From Poteriospumella lacustris (lineage: Eukaryota; Sar; Chrysophyceae; Chromulinales; Dinobryaceae), in assembly GCA_008000375.1 (NCBI GenBank), contig SMOI01000045.1, positions 94,376 to 158,375 of the forward strand: a stretch of 64,000 nt of DNA, given 5' to 3'. This document shows positions 1 through 11,281 of the stretch, piece after piece (the stretch's first letter is position 1; every line of letters begins with the position of its first letter). The position numbers were made by a program, and so were the translations under genes. The notes below the pieces were generated by a model. That model made no database searches, was not told the DNA's origin, and worked only from the letters and a program-made list of their open reading frames with translations.

Positions 1-1351
1 GACGGTGACCGAGAAGCGAACGGTCGGCGAGAAGACCTGGCAGATGAACGGCCGCGTGTTCTGACACGCGTCGTCCGCCCAGGCGCCTTGCTCCACAATC
101 AGTGGATCTTGCTGCCACGGCACCAGCTGCACGCATTGCTCGCCGCCGTAGGTGGCGGTGCCGTTGCTCACGGTCATGTTGTTGGGCTCGTGGCGGCGCC
201 AGTCCAGAAACATCGCGTCGCGTTTGCCCGCCACCGCTCCACCCACGGCGCTCGACGACAGCCACTCAAAACCGTCGCCAGCGACTTCCCGTAGGCCGAT
301 CCAGCAGCCGCGTGTGAACGCGCCCTTCGATCCGCTGTCCAAAAGCGACGCGGTCAGACGGTGAAGCGCCGCGACGAATCGAACGATTCCACGTACCTTG
401 GCCCTCGACACAGGCGTCGCGCGAGGTCGTTCTCCTCCGCATCGCTGATGTGCATCAAATGGCGATCGTCCGAGCCGCCGCTGCCGACGACTTCGTTGCA
501 CGTGCGCTCGGCGGTGGTGAAGTTGACACTCGTGTCGAACAGACGGTAGCACTTGCCCCTGTACCCAGTAGAAACGACGACGTCGCCATTAGCGACACCA
601 CTGGCGAGATACGGAAGGAAGAAGCTTACGTGTTGTATTGGCGGTCGTCAACGGACCAGCCGGGTGGGCAGGTGGACGCCATCAGGTGCAGCTCGCCACC
701 GTAAACGCTCAAATCGTTGACGGTGACGTTCGACGTCACAAAGATCGCTCCGGCCTCAGCAGGAATGACGACGGAATCGGAGGAAGTGGGTACCGATAAA
801 GTGCTCCACCGAAACGGGTCGCTCCACTCGCCCGTCGTCTTCATCGCCGAACAGTCTTCGGTGCTGTGGCTCATCTCCAAACGCGTCAACGATCGTTTCG
901 CCGCGAGGTGAACGAAATAACTGTACAAGGTTTTGTTGGTCTGACCGAAGTCGTCGTATGTTGTATTCAGCGACACGCTGAAGAGACTGTCCAGCGACGT
1001 GTCATCGCCAGGCAGCAGCGGGTATTCGCCCACCAGTGTCTCTTCCAGTGCAGATTTGATCGTCTCCACGGAATCACTCAGCCCTATGCAAGGCGAGATT
1101 GCATACAGAGGCCGAAAGTGATGGCCCAGTGACAGAGATATGTTGAATCGAATATGGCCTCGTGGGTGGCTCTGCACAGGCCCGTTGCTCAAAATGAGCA
1201 GTTTATAGTTTCCTGAACTGCCGTAGAAGTCGAACGACTCATCAATCGAGAATGTATCAGCATTCCAAGTAACAATTTCCCCCAATGTATTGAGGATCAC
1301 CAAGAACAGCGCCAGCAGCACGGCTCCGCGACGAGAAAACAACGTTTCCAT
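1..1351 (-). CDS. Secreted G8-like / C-type lectin protein (3' end beyond window)
   Basis: Exons read on the minus strand are 1351-630, 558-397 and 334-1, and the gene continues past the window edge. The start has a signal-peptide-like hydrophobic stretch (AVLLALFLVIL) followed by an N-glycosylation-rich ectodomain (NIS, NTT, NKT, NVT). Around residues 185-230 a WSDP...VVIPA...LSVYGGEL pattern resembles a G8 domain. From residue 233 a C-type lectin domain begins with CPPGWS and KCYRLF, continues with WIGL, an EPN triplet (the mannose-type calcium and sugar motif of the family) and a WAD variant of the WND motif, and closes with FICQ. The second and third exons join in frame. Likely role: an extracellular or cell-surface carbohydrate-binding protein. 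The lectin call is strong; the G8 call is tentative. Confidence 0.8.
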
Positions 1352-1769
1352 TTTACTCGTTCATGCAAGCCAAACGTCGTGGCGTTCTCGCGATAAAAAA
1401 GAAGTTTTTCGTTGATTTGTACAAATAGCCACTGTGAGGGACAATGCTGATGTGTTGACAGTACGACTGGAGTCTCGTTTGTGCTCATGACGTTGACAAA
1501 AGGCGACCGGAATCGATTTGATTGCCCCGGCGAGTTCATCGAGGGCGACGGTGATGCGCCAAACGCGAAACGAAACGACTCACGGGTACTTTCATGTACA
1601 ACTACTAAATGTTTAATCGCCCTTTAGAATGATTTTACTCAATAATAAAGTACGTCAGTGACTAGTTCTTACTGGCATCGCAACGGTACTGGATGTATAC
1701 CGTATGGTACACGCTATATCGTGAAGAATCACATGGCGGATGATCTGGGATCTTGAATGAGCAATACCT
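1352..1769. other. Intergenic, probable promoter of the lectin gene
   Basis: This is 418 bp between the start of the lectin gene and the stop of the APMAP-like gene, both on the minus strand. I see no supported gene; it should hold the lectin promoter and the APMAP-like 3' end. Confidence 0.4.
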
Positions 1770-3386
1770 TCACCGATGGGGGAGTTCACTGTGCGGAAGG
1801 ATGGCGATGTGGTGTTCACTATGCGATCCCAGCCACAAGTCTCCGGTGAGAGGGTGTCGAAAGGCGACGCTGACCAATGCAATTCTTCCGGAGGGGTCAT
1901 GCAGTGAGAAGGCGATCTCACCTTTCTCATTTACTGCTTGAACAAGACCGTATCTGGGAATCAACTTCTCGACGAAGCGCATCGGTACCAGTTTGCCAAC
2001 GATGACGCGCAGCCATTTGCTCTGAAGAGCGACCCACAACAATGAAAACGGTTTCGTTGATTTTCCACCAAATCCAATGTAGTAGTAGCTATGACTGTCT
2101 TGTACCGCACCTGCATCCTTTTGTCCTTCGAAGTAGGCGTCAATGCGGATGTTGTCGGCCAAACCATGAAGACTGTCAGTGAAGACAGAGGCACCGTACG
2201 GTTCTGCCCGGCCGTCTTTCGTCAACATCGCTTCATAATACCCATCTTCTGAACAATCGTGGAGGAACGACGATTCATATTGTCGCACAAGAGATATATT
2301 GACGCGAATCAGTCGGAAACGCGTAAGCTCCGCGAAGATCACGTCTTCTTTGCCGCGCGTCGCTTCCACAGTCTCGTCGCGAATCTTTTGCACACCATTT
2401 GGAAAATGTAGGCCACAAAGGAGAACTTTCAGTTCATCGCGAGTCTTTTCATAAAGAAAAAGACGTCCTCGTCCGGCTCCATCAAGAATTTCGGGGCGAT
2501 TCTCGCTGCGAGTGAACTTGAATGAACTGTCGGTAAAGACGATGGAACCATCAGAAAGGATGTCCAAATCGTTGTAGAACAAAGGTTTGTCAAACACATT
2601 GTTATTCTCCGACGTCAGAAGAATTTCATTGACGATTGGGTGGTCTGGGCCCACAAGGTGTTTGGTGGCAGCTGCGTTATCGACGTTGACTCGAAACAAG
2701 CCCCAGTACGCGTCGAGCACATACAGAACACGCTCATCGTCCTCCTGTTCGATATGAAGTAAAGCAATAGCCTAATAAATGAGAGCAAAAAGCGGTGTCG
2801 TGTTTACCTTCGCAAATCTGAGACCCAAAGGTCGACCGCACTCTCGCTCTTGTTTGGTGTTCCACGCCAGTTCTTCGGTCAAAGCCAGCTTGCGGCATGT
2901 TTCCCTTAGAGCAGCCGATCGAGCCCCCAGCCCATCCCCGCTCTTGTCCAACATCATTCCTCCCACAAATATCAACCTCGAAATGAACTTCCCGTCCGGT
3001 CCCAGAACCACAACTGTGCCGTCGCTAACACCGGCGTAAACTTCCCCAGCATCATTTGCTGCAAAACACTCTGGACCAGAGAAATCATATGAACGAACTA
3101 CACTTTTACTCAAAATAGTGTTGACAGCCGCATTCCCAACAAATTCTGGCAAGGCGTTTGGCTGTTTCCATTCGACAGGATCCAAGGGAGAAGGAAGAAG
3201 CTGGAAAACGACGAGTGCGACTGCAGCCAAAACGATATTCGTCACGAAGAAACTCATTGACATCCCACAAACATCAATAGCTCTCAAGTGCTTGTAAAAA
3301 ACCTCACAATACAATAAAATATGCTGGATGGGGCAAGTTTCTTCTTCAATCAAGGTCAAGTTCTCGTCGAAATCGTCCGTCGACAT
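1770..3386 (-). CDS. APMAP / strictosidine-synthase-like membrane protein
   Basis: Two exons: 3386 (or 3263) to 2808, and 2744 to 1770. The usual type II layout of APMAP, a short N-terminus followed by one membrane helix, is reached if translation starts at 3263 (MSMSFFVTNIVLAAVALVVF); the upstream ATG at 3386 adds 41 residues. After the helix come SSL-family six-bladed propeller motifs: SGPECFA, CGRPLGLRF, LDAYWGLFRV, ND-containing strands and GLHFPNGVQ, with a conserved C-terminal RYGLVQ. Length is about 476 or 517 residues. The intron is 2807-2745 (63 nt); a nearer AG at 2772 would leave a 36-nt intron and nine extra residues that fit the family less well. Family members are lumen-facing arylesterase/lactonase-like proteins; the substrate here is unknown. 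Confidence 0.8.
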
Positions 3387-3482
3387 TTACGATCATCGTC
3401 ATCATGTCGTCACAGTCATAAATCACTTCGTACACTGCTGCTCACCTTCTCGACACAACTATGGCCTGTCGGTGCTGCTGTA

Positions 3483-4438
3483 TGTACGTCGGATGACCGT
3501 TTGCTCTTCAAATTTGGGTTGCTCTCGGACTTCGACTTCATTACACGGTGGAATAGTTTGTGCTGGTGCATCAAAAGAGAAACCTTTTATCACCGATAAA
3601 CTAGAGTTCTGCAGTGGAGTATTTTTGGGGAAAACAACAATGGAAGAAGGCCTAACGACAAACTTGCGCATTGAGCTCGAGAAAACGAACCACGTTTTTC
3701 AGAAATGGACATCTGACTACAGTAACTGGCTCGGAAAACAAGAGCAAGATTATGGAAGAGCCATGGAAGAGGTCGATGCAACCCTGCAAGCCTTGAGAAC
3801 CACCGATCAACAATTAGAAGAATCGCGAGCTCTCAACGATGCCATCAAACAGCAGCAACGAAAAGAAATTCAGCAAGCTCACCAGCAAGTGGAGGGTTAT
3901 CAACGACAGCTTACGTCGCTTCAGCAACAACTCGTTCACTATCAAGACGAGGAAATCCAGTCGCAGGAAAAGCTGGAAACTCTCCGTCAGGAACACGAGC
4001 TGCTTCGACAAAAAGTCGAACACAACTTGCAAGACCTCACGCAAGGAGTAACGCTGTACTCAAAGCTTGGCCTGGAGTTTCAAAAAGCAGACGGCGACTC
4101 CATGAAGTTTATCTTCACGCAGATTGATCAATCCAATCCACAACGACAGTTCTACTTCGTCATGTTCGTCGACGACCGCAACATCTATCAATTGGTCGAA
4201 ACAAGCCCGGCACTGCCAACTTCACAAGTCACACAACTCTTGCAGACGTTGAACGAGACAAATGACATCAGCGCTTTCGTTTGCCGAATGCGATGCCTGT
4301 TCGTCAAGTCTCTGTGAAGACGGAGAAGTATACCGCAGCAGACCTGGCAGTTGCGTTGAGTGATGATGGTTGTGTTTTATATGCTGATGTGCGATGTCAT
4401 TTCACTTTGTAGACTCGTAGACAGTAGCTGTGTAACGT
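3483..4438. repeat. Left arm of SPC25 inverted duplication
   Basis: This arm is the reverse complement of 4766-5744. It holds the whole SPC25 copy A, about 157 bp upstream and about 121 bp of 3' flank. The coding parts appear identical. Upstream of the ATG this arm lacks about 15 bp and 8 bp that are present in the right arm. Confidence 0.9.
3640..4317 (+). CDS. SPC25: Kinetochore protein Spc25, copy A
   Basis: A single-exon gene of 225 residues. Residues 1-140 are coiled coil rich in Q, E and L, and the C-terminal part is the globular Spc25 domain: LGLEFQKADGDSMKFIFTQI, then FYFVMFV, YQLVETSPALP and FVCRMRCLFVK. Spc25 pairs with Spc24 in the Ndc80 complex that links kinetochores to microtubules. 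The start is the first ATG in frame with the coiled coil; the frame is open upstream without family conservation. The gene faces an identical inverted copy (5564-4887) across a 327-bp spacer, and its promoter lies between it and the APMAP-like gene. Confidence 0.88.
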   Translation: MEEGLTTNLRIELEKTNHVFQKWTSDYSNWLGKQEQDYGRAMEEVDATLQALRTTDQQLEESRALNDAIKQQQRKEIQQAHQQVEGYQRQLTSLQQQLVHYQDEEIQSQEKLETLRQEHELLRQKVEHNLQDLTQGVTLYSKLGLEFQKADGDSMKFIFTQIDQSNPQRQFYFVMFVDDRNIYQLVETSPALPTSQVTQLLQTLNETNDISAFVCRMRCLFVKSL

Positions 4439-4765
4439 TTATGACTTTCTAATAGTTTCTTTGCCAGTACAAAACACATTCACCGATCCCTGAAGTTCTC
4501 AATTTGTCGCTTCATCTACACTTCACTCGATTCGTATAATTCGCAGCACATTTACACATTGTTGTAGCTATGAGTATGTGTAGTAGCACTTTTGTGCGAA
4601 TTCCACCGCGGGTTGACTGCATTGTATCCTTAGTTTGAGATGTTGTTCAGACGGGTAAACAGAACTGCAAGTTGAGAGTGAAATCTGTAGATGATTCGAA
4701 TGGAACAAGAGAGAATTCAAAATTCGGCGGTATGGTTGCTTTGGCAGGACAATTACAAGTCTCTG
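4439..4765. other. Spacer between SPC25 arms
   Basis: This 327-bp stretch between the arms codes for nothing I can support. By eye, its two halves keep weak reverse-complement similarity just beyond the arms (GACTTTCTAATAGTTTC against GACTTGTAATTGTCC, and TCATCTACACTTCACTC against TCATCTACAGATTTCACTC), as if the original duplication were longer and only the cores had been homogenised. It serves as the 3' flank of both genes. Confidence 0.5.
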
Positions 4766-5744
4766 ACGTTACACAGCTACTGTCTACGAGTCTACAAAGT
4801 GAAATGACATCGCACATCAGCATATAAAACACAACCATCATCACTCAACGCAACTGCCAGGTCTGCTGCGGTATACTTCTCCGTCTTCACAGAGACTTGA
4901 CGAACAGGCATCGCATTCGGCAAACGAAAGCGCTGATGTCATTTGTCTCGTTCAACGTCTGCAAGAGTTGTGTGACTTGTGAAGTTGGCAGTGCCGGGCT
5001 TGTTTCGACCAATTGATAGATGTTGCGGTCGTCGACGAACATGACGAAGTAGAACTGTCGTTGTGGATTGGATTGATCAATCTGCGTGAAGATAAACTTC
5101 ATGGAGTCGCCGTCTGCTTTTTGAAACTCCAGGCCAAGCTTTGAGTACAGCGTTACTCCTTGCGTGAGGTCTTGCAAGTTGTGTTCGACTTTTTGTCGAA
5201 GCAGCTCGTGTTCCTGACGGAGAGTTTCCAGCTTTTCCTGCGACTGGATTTCCTCGTCTTGATAGTGAACGAGTTGTTGCTGAAGCGACGTAAGCTGTCG
5301 TTGATAACCCTCCACTTGCTGGTGAGCTTGCTGAATTTCTTTTCGTTGCTGCTGTTTGATGGCATCGTTGAGAGCTCGCGATTCTTCTAATTGTTGATCG
5401 GTGGTTCTCAAGGCTTGCAGGGTTGCATCGACCTCTTCCATGGCTCTTCCATAATCTTGCTCTTGTTTTCCGAGCCAGTTACTGTAGTCAGATGTCCATT
5501 TCTGAAAAACGTGGTTCGTTTTCTCGAGCTCAATGCGCAAGTTTGTCGTTAGGCCTTCTTCCATTGTTGTTTTCCCCAAAAATACTCCACTGCAGAACTC
5601 TAGTTTATCGGTGATAAAAGGTTTCTCTTTTGATGCACCAGCACAGACGGAAGTCTATCAAGCTATTCCACCGTGTACAGCTGTAATGAAGTCGAAGTCC
5701 GAGAGCAACCCAAATTTGAAGAGCAAACGGTCATCCGACGTACA
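4766..5744. repeat. Right arm of SPC25 inverted duplication
   Basis: This arm is the reverse complement of 3483-4438, with about 23 extra bases near 5646-5685 upstream of the copy B start. Similarity stops after GACGTACA at 5744. Confidence 0.9.
4887..5564 (-). CDS. SPC25: Kinetochore protein Spc25, copy B
   Basis: This 225-residue protein is identical to copy A (3640-4317) in conceptual translation, with the same coiled coil and C-terminal globular domain. The paired coordinates sum to 9204 throughout the coding region, so there are no indels in it. The upstream region differs from that of copy A beyond 5644, so the two copies may be regulated differently. The copy faces VPS50 divergently. 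Nothing marks it as a pseudogene. Confidence 0.88.
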   Translation of the reverse strand: MEEGLTTNLRIELEKTNHVFQKWTSDYSNWLGKQEQDYGRAMEEVDATLQALRTTDQQLEESRALNDAIKQQQRKEIQQAHQQVEGYQRQLTSLQQQLVHYQDEEIQSQEKLETLRQEHELLRQKVEHNLQDLTQGVTLYSKLGLEFQKADGDSMKFIFTQIDQSNPQRQFYFVMFVDDRNIYQLVETSPALPTSQVTQLLQTLNETNDISAFVCRMRCLFVKSL

Positions 5745-6047
5745 GATTCCTGTCAATAATGATGATGGTATAATGTTTGATCGTGGGAGTTTATGTACGC
5801 CATCAGATTCTTGCGGAACTCCGCGAAAGAAATGTCGTATTCCAGATAAAACTTCGTGTTTCTCGGTATCCAAGTCGCAGGTGGCGATATTGGATATCTA
5901 GTTATCCTATCGGCACACATGAATAATACGCCTATCGATGGACAAGCTTTTCAATTCCTTACGATTGCATTCTTTCCAGCGTAGATTTCTCTATATTGAG
6001 TTCGGATCTGATTTCGTTAGGGCTTCCGTCGGTGTTGGTTATCGTGA
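5565..6047. promoter_or_regulatory. Divergent promoter region SPC25-B / VPS50
   Basis: This is 483 bp between two divergent starts. A 71-residue plus-strand open frame (5686-5901, with SP/TP-type motifs CTPSDS and GTPRKK) starts inside the duplicated arm and runs into unique sequence. I cannot tell whether it is a small gene, an upstream ORF of VPS50 or chance. Confidence 0.35.
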
Positions 6048-9000
6048 ATGAGTCTACGAAGGCTTTCGTCGGCTTTCCGAGGCACATCAGATGCTCCGGC
6101 AACGGATGCTGATACAGATTTTCAGCTTCGTTCATTGTATCCAGAGTACTCTATTCTTGAGAAAAAATGCGATATTTCGTTGAAGGAAAACAACTTCCTT
6201 CAGAGCCTGAAGTCTCCTGAAAAGAAGTCGACGATTCCAACTTCCTCCTTCACAGCAATACATTTTGAGAAAAGCCCCGATGAAGTTGTCGAACAGCTTC
6301 CACCAGAATACTTTTTGAAGGATTTTGACCCTATCGAAGGTCATTTACAAGAAATTTCGTCGTGGGTAGACGATGATATCACAGAACGATTCATGCAGAA
6401 GATCGAAGATACGGATACCGATAAGGATGTGATTTTAGGCCACTTGACGACCATGATTGACAGCAATTACGACGAATTGATGATGTGTATGACAAAGATT
6501 CAAGACACGGACACGTACCTCATTCAGGCCGGTCTGCAGTCCAATTATGGCAGAAAACGTATCAAATCCGCACAGGAATTGTATTTGCAAGGTCCGATCC
6601 AAATTGTCAATAAAACGAAAAAGAAGAAGAAGCTTGAGACCATCATTGATACGATTCAAAGTCTGAAGAGCATCAAGGACTTGCACAAGTCCATGATGTC
6701 CAATCTCAATGTCGGCGATTTGGGTCAAGCGGCGCACTTGGCGATGAACGTCTTGGAGTGTTTGAAGCGTCAGAACTTCGACAAATTCCATGCGATGAAA
6801 GGTATTGGTAGCAGTATGCAGCGAACGATTCTGAGTCTTCGGAGAAAGTCGGACAAGGCGTTGAAGCGCTTGTGCGAGCGAAAGTTCACGTCGTTGGAGT
6901 ACGACAGTGTGGTGAAGGCGTATCTCACGTTGGATCAGATCGAGAAGACGTTTAAGATTAAGAATGTGGAGCCTGGCTATTCCGAAGATGGCATTTTCTT
7001 TGACACGGCCGGATGCATCGATGGCCTGGCGCAGCGCATTGGCCGCTTTCAATTGGAAGACGTCGAGCAGTGCCTGCACACGTCCGTCGTGGAACACATC
7101 TACCTCGACGAGCAGAAGAAGCATCGATCCGCGATGGAGTCAGCGGGCCATCGTCGCCCTTCTATTCAAGTGGACGTGAGTGATCTCGACGAGGTGCCAC
7201 TGACGATTCTGCTCCGCCGTCTGAGCGCTGAGCAGCTGCCGCTGTGCATCGTTCGCGCCTGTGAACTGCTCGCGGAAATCGTCCACACCCACTACTGCAT
7301 TTCCCAATGGCACCGCGCCCCATTCGACACTCGAAACCACGAGGCGCACTTCTTGCACCGACCACCTGCAGACGGTGAGCTCAGCTTCAACGGCCACGAC
7401 GCGGTCGGGCAGGAAAGCGACGAGGACGACGACGAAGTAGAAGTGTTCACCAGCGACGTCCTCGGCCACGCCGCCGCCCACGTGCCGGGACCCCATCTCA
7501 TGACCTTTGACCCGACCAGCAGCCGCTTCAGCAGCACCAAGCTGGCGATTGCACAGCTGAGTATCATGCAAAGCCGTGCGACGCTTTGGGAGGAACTGCT
7601 CCGCGGATTGATCAGCTTGCTCCGCGCGACCAACTTCAGCAGCGACATCAAACTCGACGACTTCGTCTGCATGGCCTGGGCCCTCCGCGTCATGGTGTTG
7701 CTGGGCAAGGAATACTGCGACTCCGACAGCGCGAGCCTCATCGCCTGTCTCGAGGAGAAGTCCGAAGAGTATTTCCGCAACTTCCACCTCGAGAACTTCC
7801 AAGTCGTGCGCATGATGATCGACGCGGAGATGTGGAACCACATCCCCGTGCAACTGCAGGGCAAAGGGGCTATCTTAGGTTCCATTCGGCAATCCTTTGG
7901 TGCGCGCAAGGTGGACGCTGCACAGGAGCGACGGTCGTTGTCGAAGGCGCCGCGCAGCGACGAGTCGCTGGAGGGGCAGGGTACACCGTCGTCGAACGGC
8001 GTCGCGGACGATGCGTCGTCGTCTGTCTTGAGCAGCTTCAGCGTCTCCGGCAACCCGCTGAAGTTCATCATGCGCACGGACGTCGGCGATGCGACCATCG
8101 AGCGTATGTCGTCGCTGGACGAGGCCGAAGAAGTCGGTGCGGCGGTGTCGACGCCGCGATTCGTGCGACAGGCGCTGCAAATGTGGGACAACGACGGCGA
8201 CGACGAAGAAGAATCGAACGCGCAGAAGTCGCGACGACAGCGCGACGCCGATCGGTCGTCGTATTTGATCACGCAGACGTCGTTCAACGGCCTGGGCAAG
8301 TCGCTGTCGAAGTACATGCAGATGATGCAGCTGATTCCGTCGGCGGCGTCGGAGATCTTCGACAGTCTGTGCGAGTTGCTGGACTTCTACCTCTGCGCGG
8401 TGTTCTTTGGCTTCGTGCCGCTTGAAGAGCGCGGGAAGTTCTTCGGGACGCCGAACAAAATGACGTCGGCGGCGCCCGACCATCGCCGGGACTACGAGGT
8501 AACGTGTGGCGCGGTGTTGAGTGAGTGTGCTGCTGTCGCGAGGTAACGGTGGCTGTGTTGGGTACAGATCTTGAAGGACTACGTCAGCCGTGCGTTCAGC
8601 GAGACGGTGCACGTGCCGAAGGGCCAGGCCGACGGGGCGCTGGGCGAGGACCTGGGCGAGACGAGCGACCACACGTCGAACCACAGCGGCAGACACCCCA
8701 CGGCTCCGCACGACACGACGAAGGTCTTCAACCTGCTGAAGGTGCCGTCGGTGGTCCACGAGTCGACGGCGGATTCGTGTTTCGCACTGAATCAGCGCAT
8801 CGTCGCCGCGGAGAGCTGCTGGTTCGTCGCCCAAATGTTGTTGGAGGCCAAAACGGTGCTGCAACGCTTGCTCCCCGACAAGCTGCAAGACAAATGCGCG
8901 ACGTATGCGAGCGACTTCTCGCTGGTGATCGGCCAGCTGCGCGCGCTGCTGTACAAGATCAACGGCCCGCTGCTCATCGACTACGCAAAGGTACCCCGCA

Positions 9001-9710
9001 TCGACACTGCACTGACGACTCTCTGGTTGATGCTCATGTGTTTGCTTGTGTGTGTTTCGGTGGTTGTGGCGACACAGATGCTGACGATGATCGTCGATTG
9101 CGGATGGGAGTCGAAGAAGCTGACGCAGGACCACCACCACTGGGTCGACGACCTCATCGACCACTGCAAGGACGTGTGGGACTACATGATGCTGACGGAT
9201 CAGTTCGCCGAGGCGTCGTCGTTGGTGCGCGAGCAGGTTTGGATGGAATTGTGTTCGGCCGCATTCGACGTGACCCTGGAGGGGTACAGTCGTGTGAAGA
9301 AGTGCACACCGGAAGGCCGTGCGGGCATGATCATGGACGTCTTCGCACTGCACGACGGCCTCAACAGCATCCATCTGTGTCGTTGTCCTCGCGGCAAGCA
9401 CTACGTTGACAGCTATCTGCAGGCCTTCTGCTTGAACGAAGAGGACCTCATGGTGTGGATCCAGGAGAACTACCAGACGTACGCCTATCGACACATCGTC
9501 GGGATGCTCAACCAAACTTTGTCGTCGATGCTCAACAACAAGAAACTTCGCGACGCCGTCGCAGTCATCGACCAACTCTATGAAATCGATGAGAAAGAGC
9601 AAGGTTCGAATGGCTCCGCGAGCTTCAACAAGTTCTCGAACATGTTGTCGACGCGGTTCATGGAAGACGGCAAGATCTCCAATCTCATCGCCGGCAAGTT
9701 TCGGAAATGA
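6048..9710 (+). CDS. VPS50: VPS50 / syndetin, EARP complex subunit
   Basis: Exons are 6048-8498, 8568-8990 and 9078-9710, giving about 1168 residues. The N-terminal half has the Vps54/CATCHR-like coiled region (DITERFMQKI, YLIQAGLQ, ILSLRRKSDKALKRLC), and a long acidic low-complexity linker interrupts the middle. The C-terminal DUF2451-type region shows HHWVDDLIDHCKDVWDYM, CSAAFDVTLEGYSRVKKC, EGRAGMIMDV and the closing EDLMVWIQENYQTYAYRHIV, all characteristic of syndetin. The protein tethers vesicles in endosomal recycling together with VPS51, VPS52 and VPS53. The second intron (87 nt) is in frame and open; removing it restores the conserved junction IDYAK-MLTMIVD. Confidence 0.9.
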
Positions 9711-10282
9711 GACGGATCCACCGCCCTCCCCTCACCCCCCTCTCCACTGGCTTGTGGTTGTCTTAGTAGTGTTTGTAGTTCGTTGCTGTTCTCCCCATAT
9801 GTGTCGTTCAGTTGGTGACCCTGTTGAATCACCATCGCATGGGGCGGAGGGGTCCTTAAGTATTTTGATTTTCTCTCACTCTCATGGACGAACGACACCG
9901 ACGTCGCGGACTGCCTGCATGCGACGCCAGATGACAGCAGAGGATATGCTGGGGGGGGGTGGAGTAGTCTCGACTCTTCTGCAGCTGCTTCATCCGCACC
10001 TGAGGACGAAATGACCATCGGACAGGTCGTACGGTAGTGTGGTCTTGAAGAGCCGGCGCATCACGTTCTCAGCAACCAGAAAACCCGCCGCTGGAACTTT
10101 GCGGTACCCGTCTCTCCCAAACTCGCGTCACTGTACAGATATGATCTCGTCACAGCAGCGACGGTCGTCGAGCACGCCCCACTGGCCTATGTTTACTCAA
10201 TGGCCCGACCCGAACCGAACACGGCAGCGGTTGCGCAATGCAACAATGTAAACGGCTTTAATACAGGGATACATGTACAGCA
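9711..10282. other. Convergent intergenic region
   Basis: This is 572 bp between the stops of VPS50 and the glucose-6-phosphate 1-epimerase gene. It contains a G9 run near 9950. Open frames on the minus strand have no recognisable domain and partly mirror VPS50. No RNA gene was seen. Confidence 0.4.
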
Positions 10283-11281
10283 CTAGGGATCAACGTCAAG
10301 AACTTGGGTGAGGATGAGCACGGAAGATGGCGACAGTGACGTCGGTTGGGATACGACGCCGGGCTCCACGCAGACGAAGTCGAAGTAACCGTCGTCGTTC
10401 AGATCGACGAGCGCCTTGGCCTTCGCCTCCCACGGGTTCCACACCACCACATCCACGTCATGAGATGGGCCCGTCTCGGACCATCGTGCGAACAGCTCCT
10501 TCCACGGTGCCGCCGCGTCGCCATTGAATTGACCTTGCTGAAGGAGAAGCTGCTCGCTGTCGTTGATCACCACGCGGCGCACACTGGACGAGCTCGTGGC
10601 AACTCTACCTTGTGTACGATCATCCACTTGAACTACGCTGCTAGGAAAATCGGCTGATGGTGGTTGGGCAACGTAAACGCGGTCCGTCTCCTGAGCAAAG
10701 TGAATGGACTCGTCCTCTTCGCGGAACACAGCCAATTCCCGCATCTTGTCCACGTACTCACGGCCCTGAAGACCCCCAACCGTACAGTTAGTAATATGAG
10801 GGATTCTCAAGTACGTGTGCTGCAAGCATTGAAAGTCGATGTCTTCAGCAGCGCTGTTTTGCACAACGAAGGAAGTGACCAGCGAATGCGACGTGAGAGT
10901 GACTTGATACAACAGACAGAAGTCATGGGGCCACAGAGCCCGCGTCGCATCATTGCTTTTAATTCGCAAGACCGCAGAAATACTCTCTGAATCTCCAAAA
11001 GATCCGGCAAGTTCCCATACTTGATTGCGCGCGAATCCGTGTTGCGCCATGGAGGGATTCGGCTGACCGAACTGAGGAAAGACCAACGGGATGCCACCAC
11101 GCACCGCCTTGGATCCATCCAGAACGGCCGCCTTTGATACAAACAGTCTCTCATTTCCACCACATACCCATGACAAAACTGTTGCACCAAATGTGAAGAT
11201 TGTGCAAGAATGTTGCCCGTCGGCGGAAGCGAGGACAACTTTAGGGATCGCAGACGATCCGACGGTGACAGAGCCAAACAT
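10283..11281 (-). CDS. Glucose-6-phosphate 1-epimerase (hexose-6-phosphate mutarotase)
   Basis: A single-exon gene of 332 residues. It has the galactose-mutarotase fold motifs of the YeaD/YMR099c type: FGATVLSW near the start, then GGIPLVFPQFG, QHGFARNQVWEL, the strand FQCLQHTYLRI and the C-terminal VVWNPW with FVCVEPG. The His and Glu of these motifs are the usual catalytic acid and base. It interconverts alpha and beta anomers of hexose 6-phosphates in the cytosol. The frame is open 16 codons upstream, but the first ATG is at 11281. It is divergent from the CK2 beta gene. Confidence 0.85.
   Translation of the reverse strand: MFGSVTVGSSAIPKVVLASADGQHSCTIFTFGATVLSWVCGGNERLFVSKAAVLDGSKAVRGGIPLVFPQFGQPNPSMAQHGFARNQVWELAGSFGDSESISAVLRIKSNDATRALWPHDFCLLYQVTLTSHSLVTSFVVQNSAAEDIDFQCLQHTYLRIPHITNCTVGGLQGREYVDKMRELAVFREEDESIHFAQETDRVYVAQPPSADFPSSVVQVDDRTQGRVATSSSSVRRVVINDSEQLLLQQGQFNGDAAAPWKELFARWSETGPSHDVDVVVWNPWEAKAKALVDLNDDGYFDFVCVEPGVVSQPTSLSPSSVLILTQVLDVDP

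Noticed and set aside
2772-2807. 36-nt intron in the APMAP-like gene
   Set aside because: The next AG gives a 63-nt intron like the others and a better fit to the family at LDAYWG.
3328-3639. N-terminal extension of SPC25 copy A by about 100 residues
   Set aside because: The extension overlaps the APMAP-like 5' end, diverges in copy B outside the arm, and adds nothing found in Spc25 proteins.
7875-9602. 575-residue minus-strand open frame antisense to VPS50
   Set aside because: Composition is dominated by Arg, Gln, Val and His with no domain. It mirrors a GC-biased coding region and its start is not an ATG supported by context.
9578-10018. 146-residue minus-strand frame at the VPS50 3' end
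   Set aside because: Half of it is antisense to VPS50 and the remainder is low complexity without a family match.
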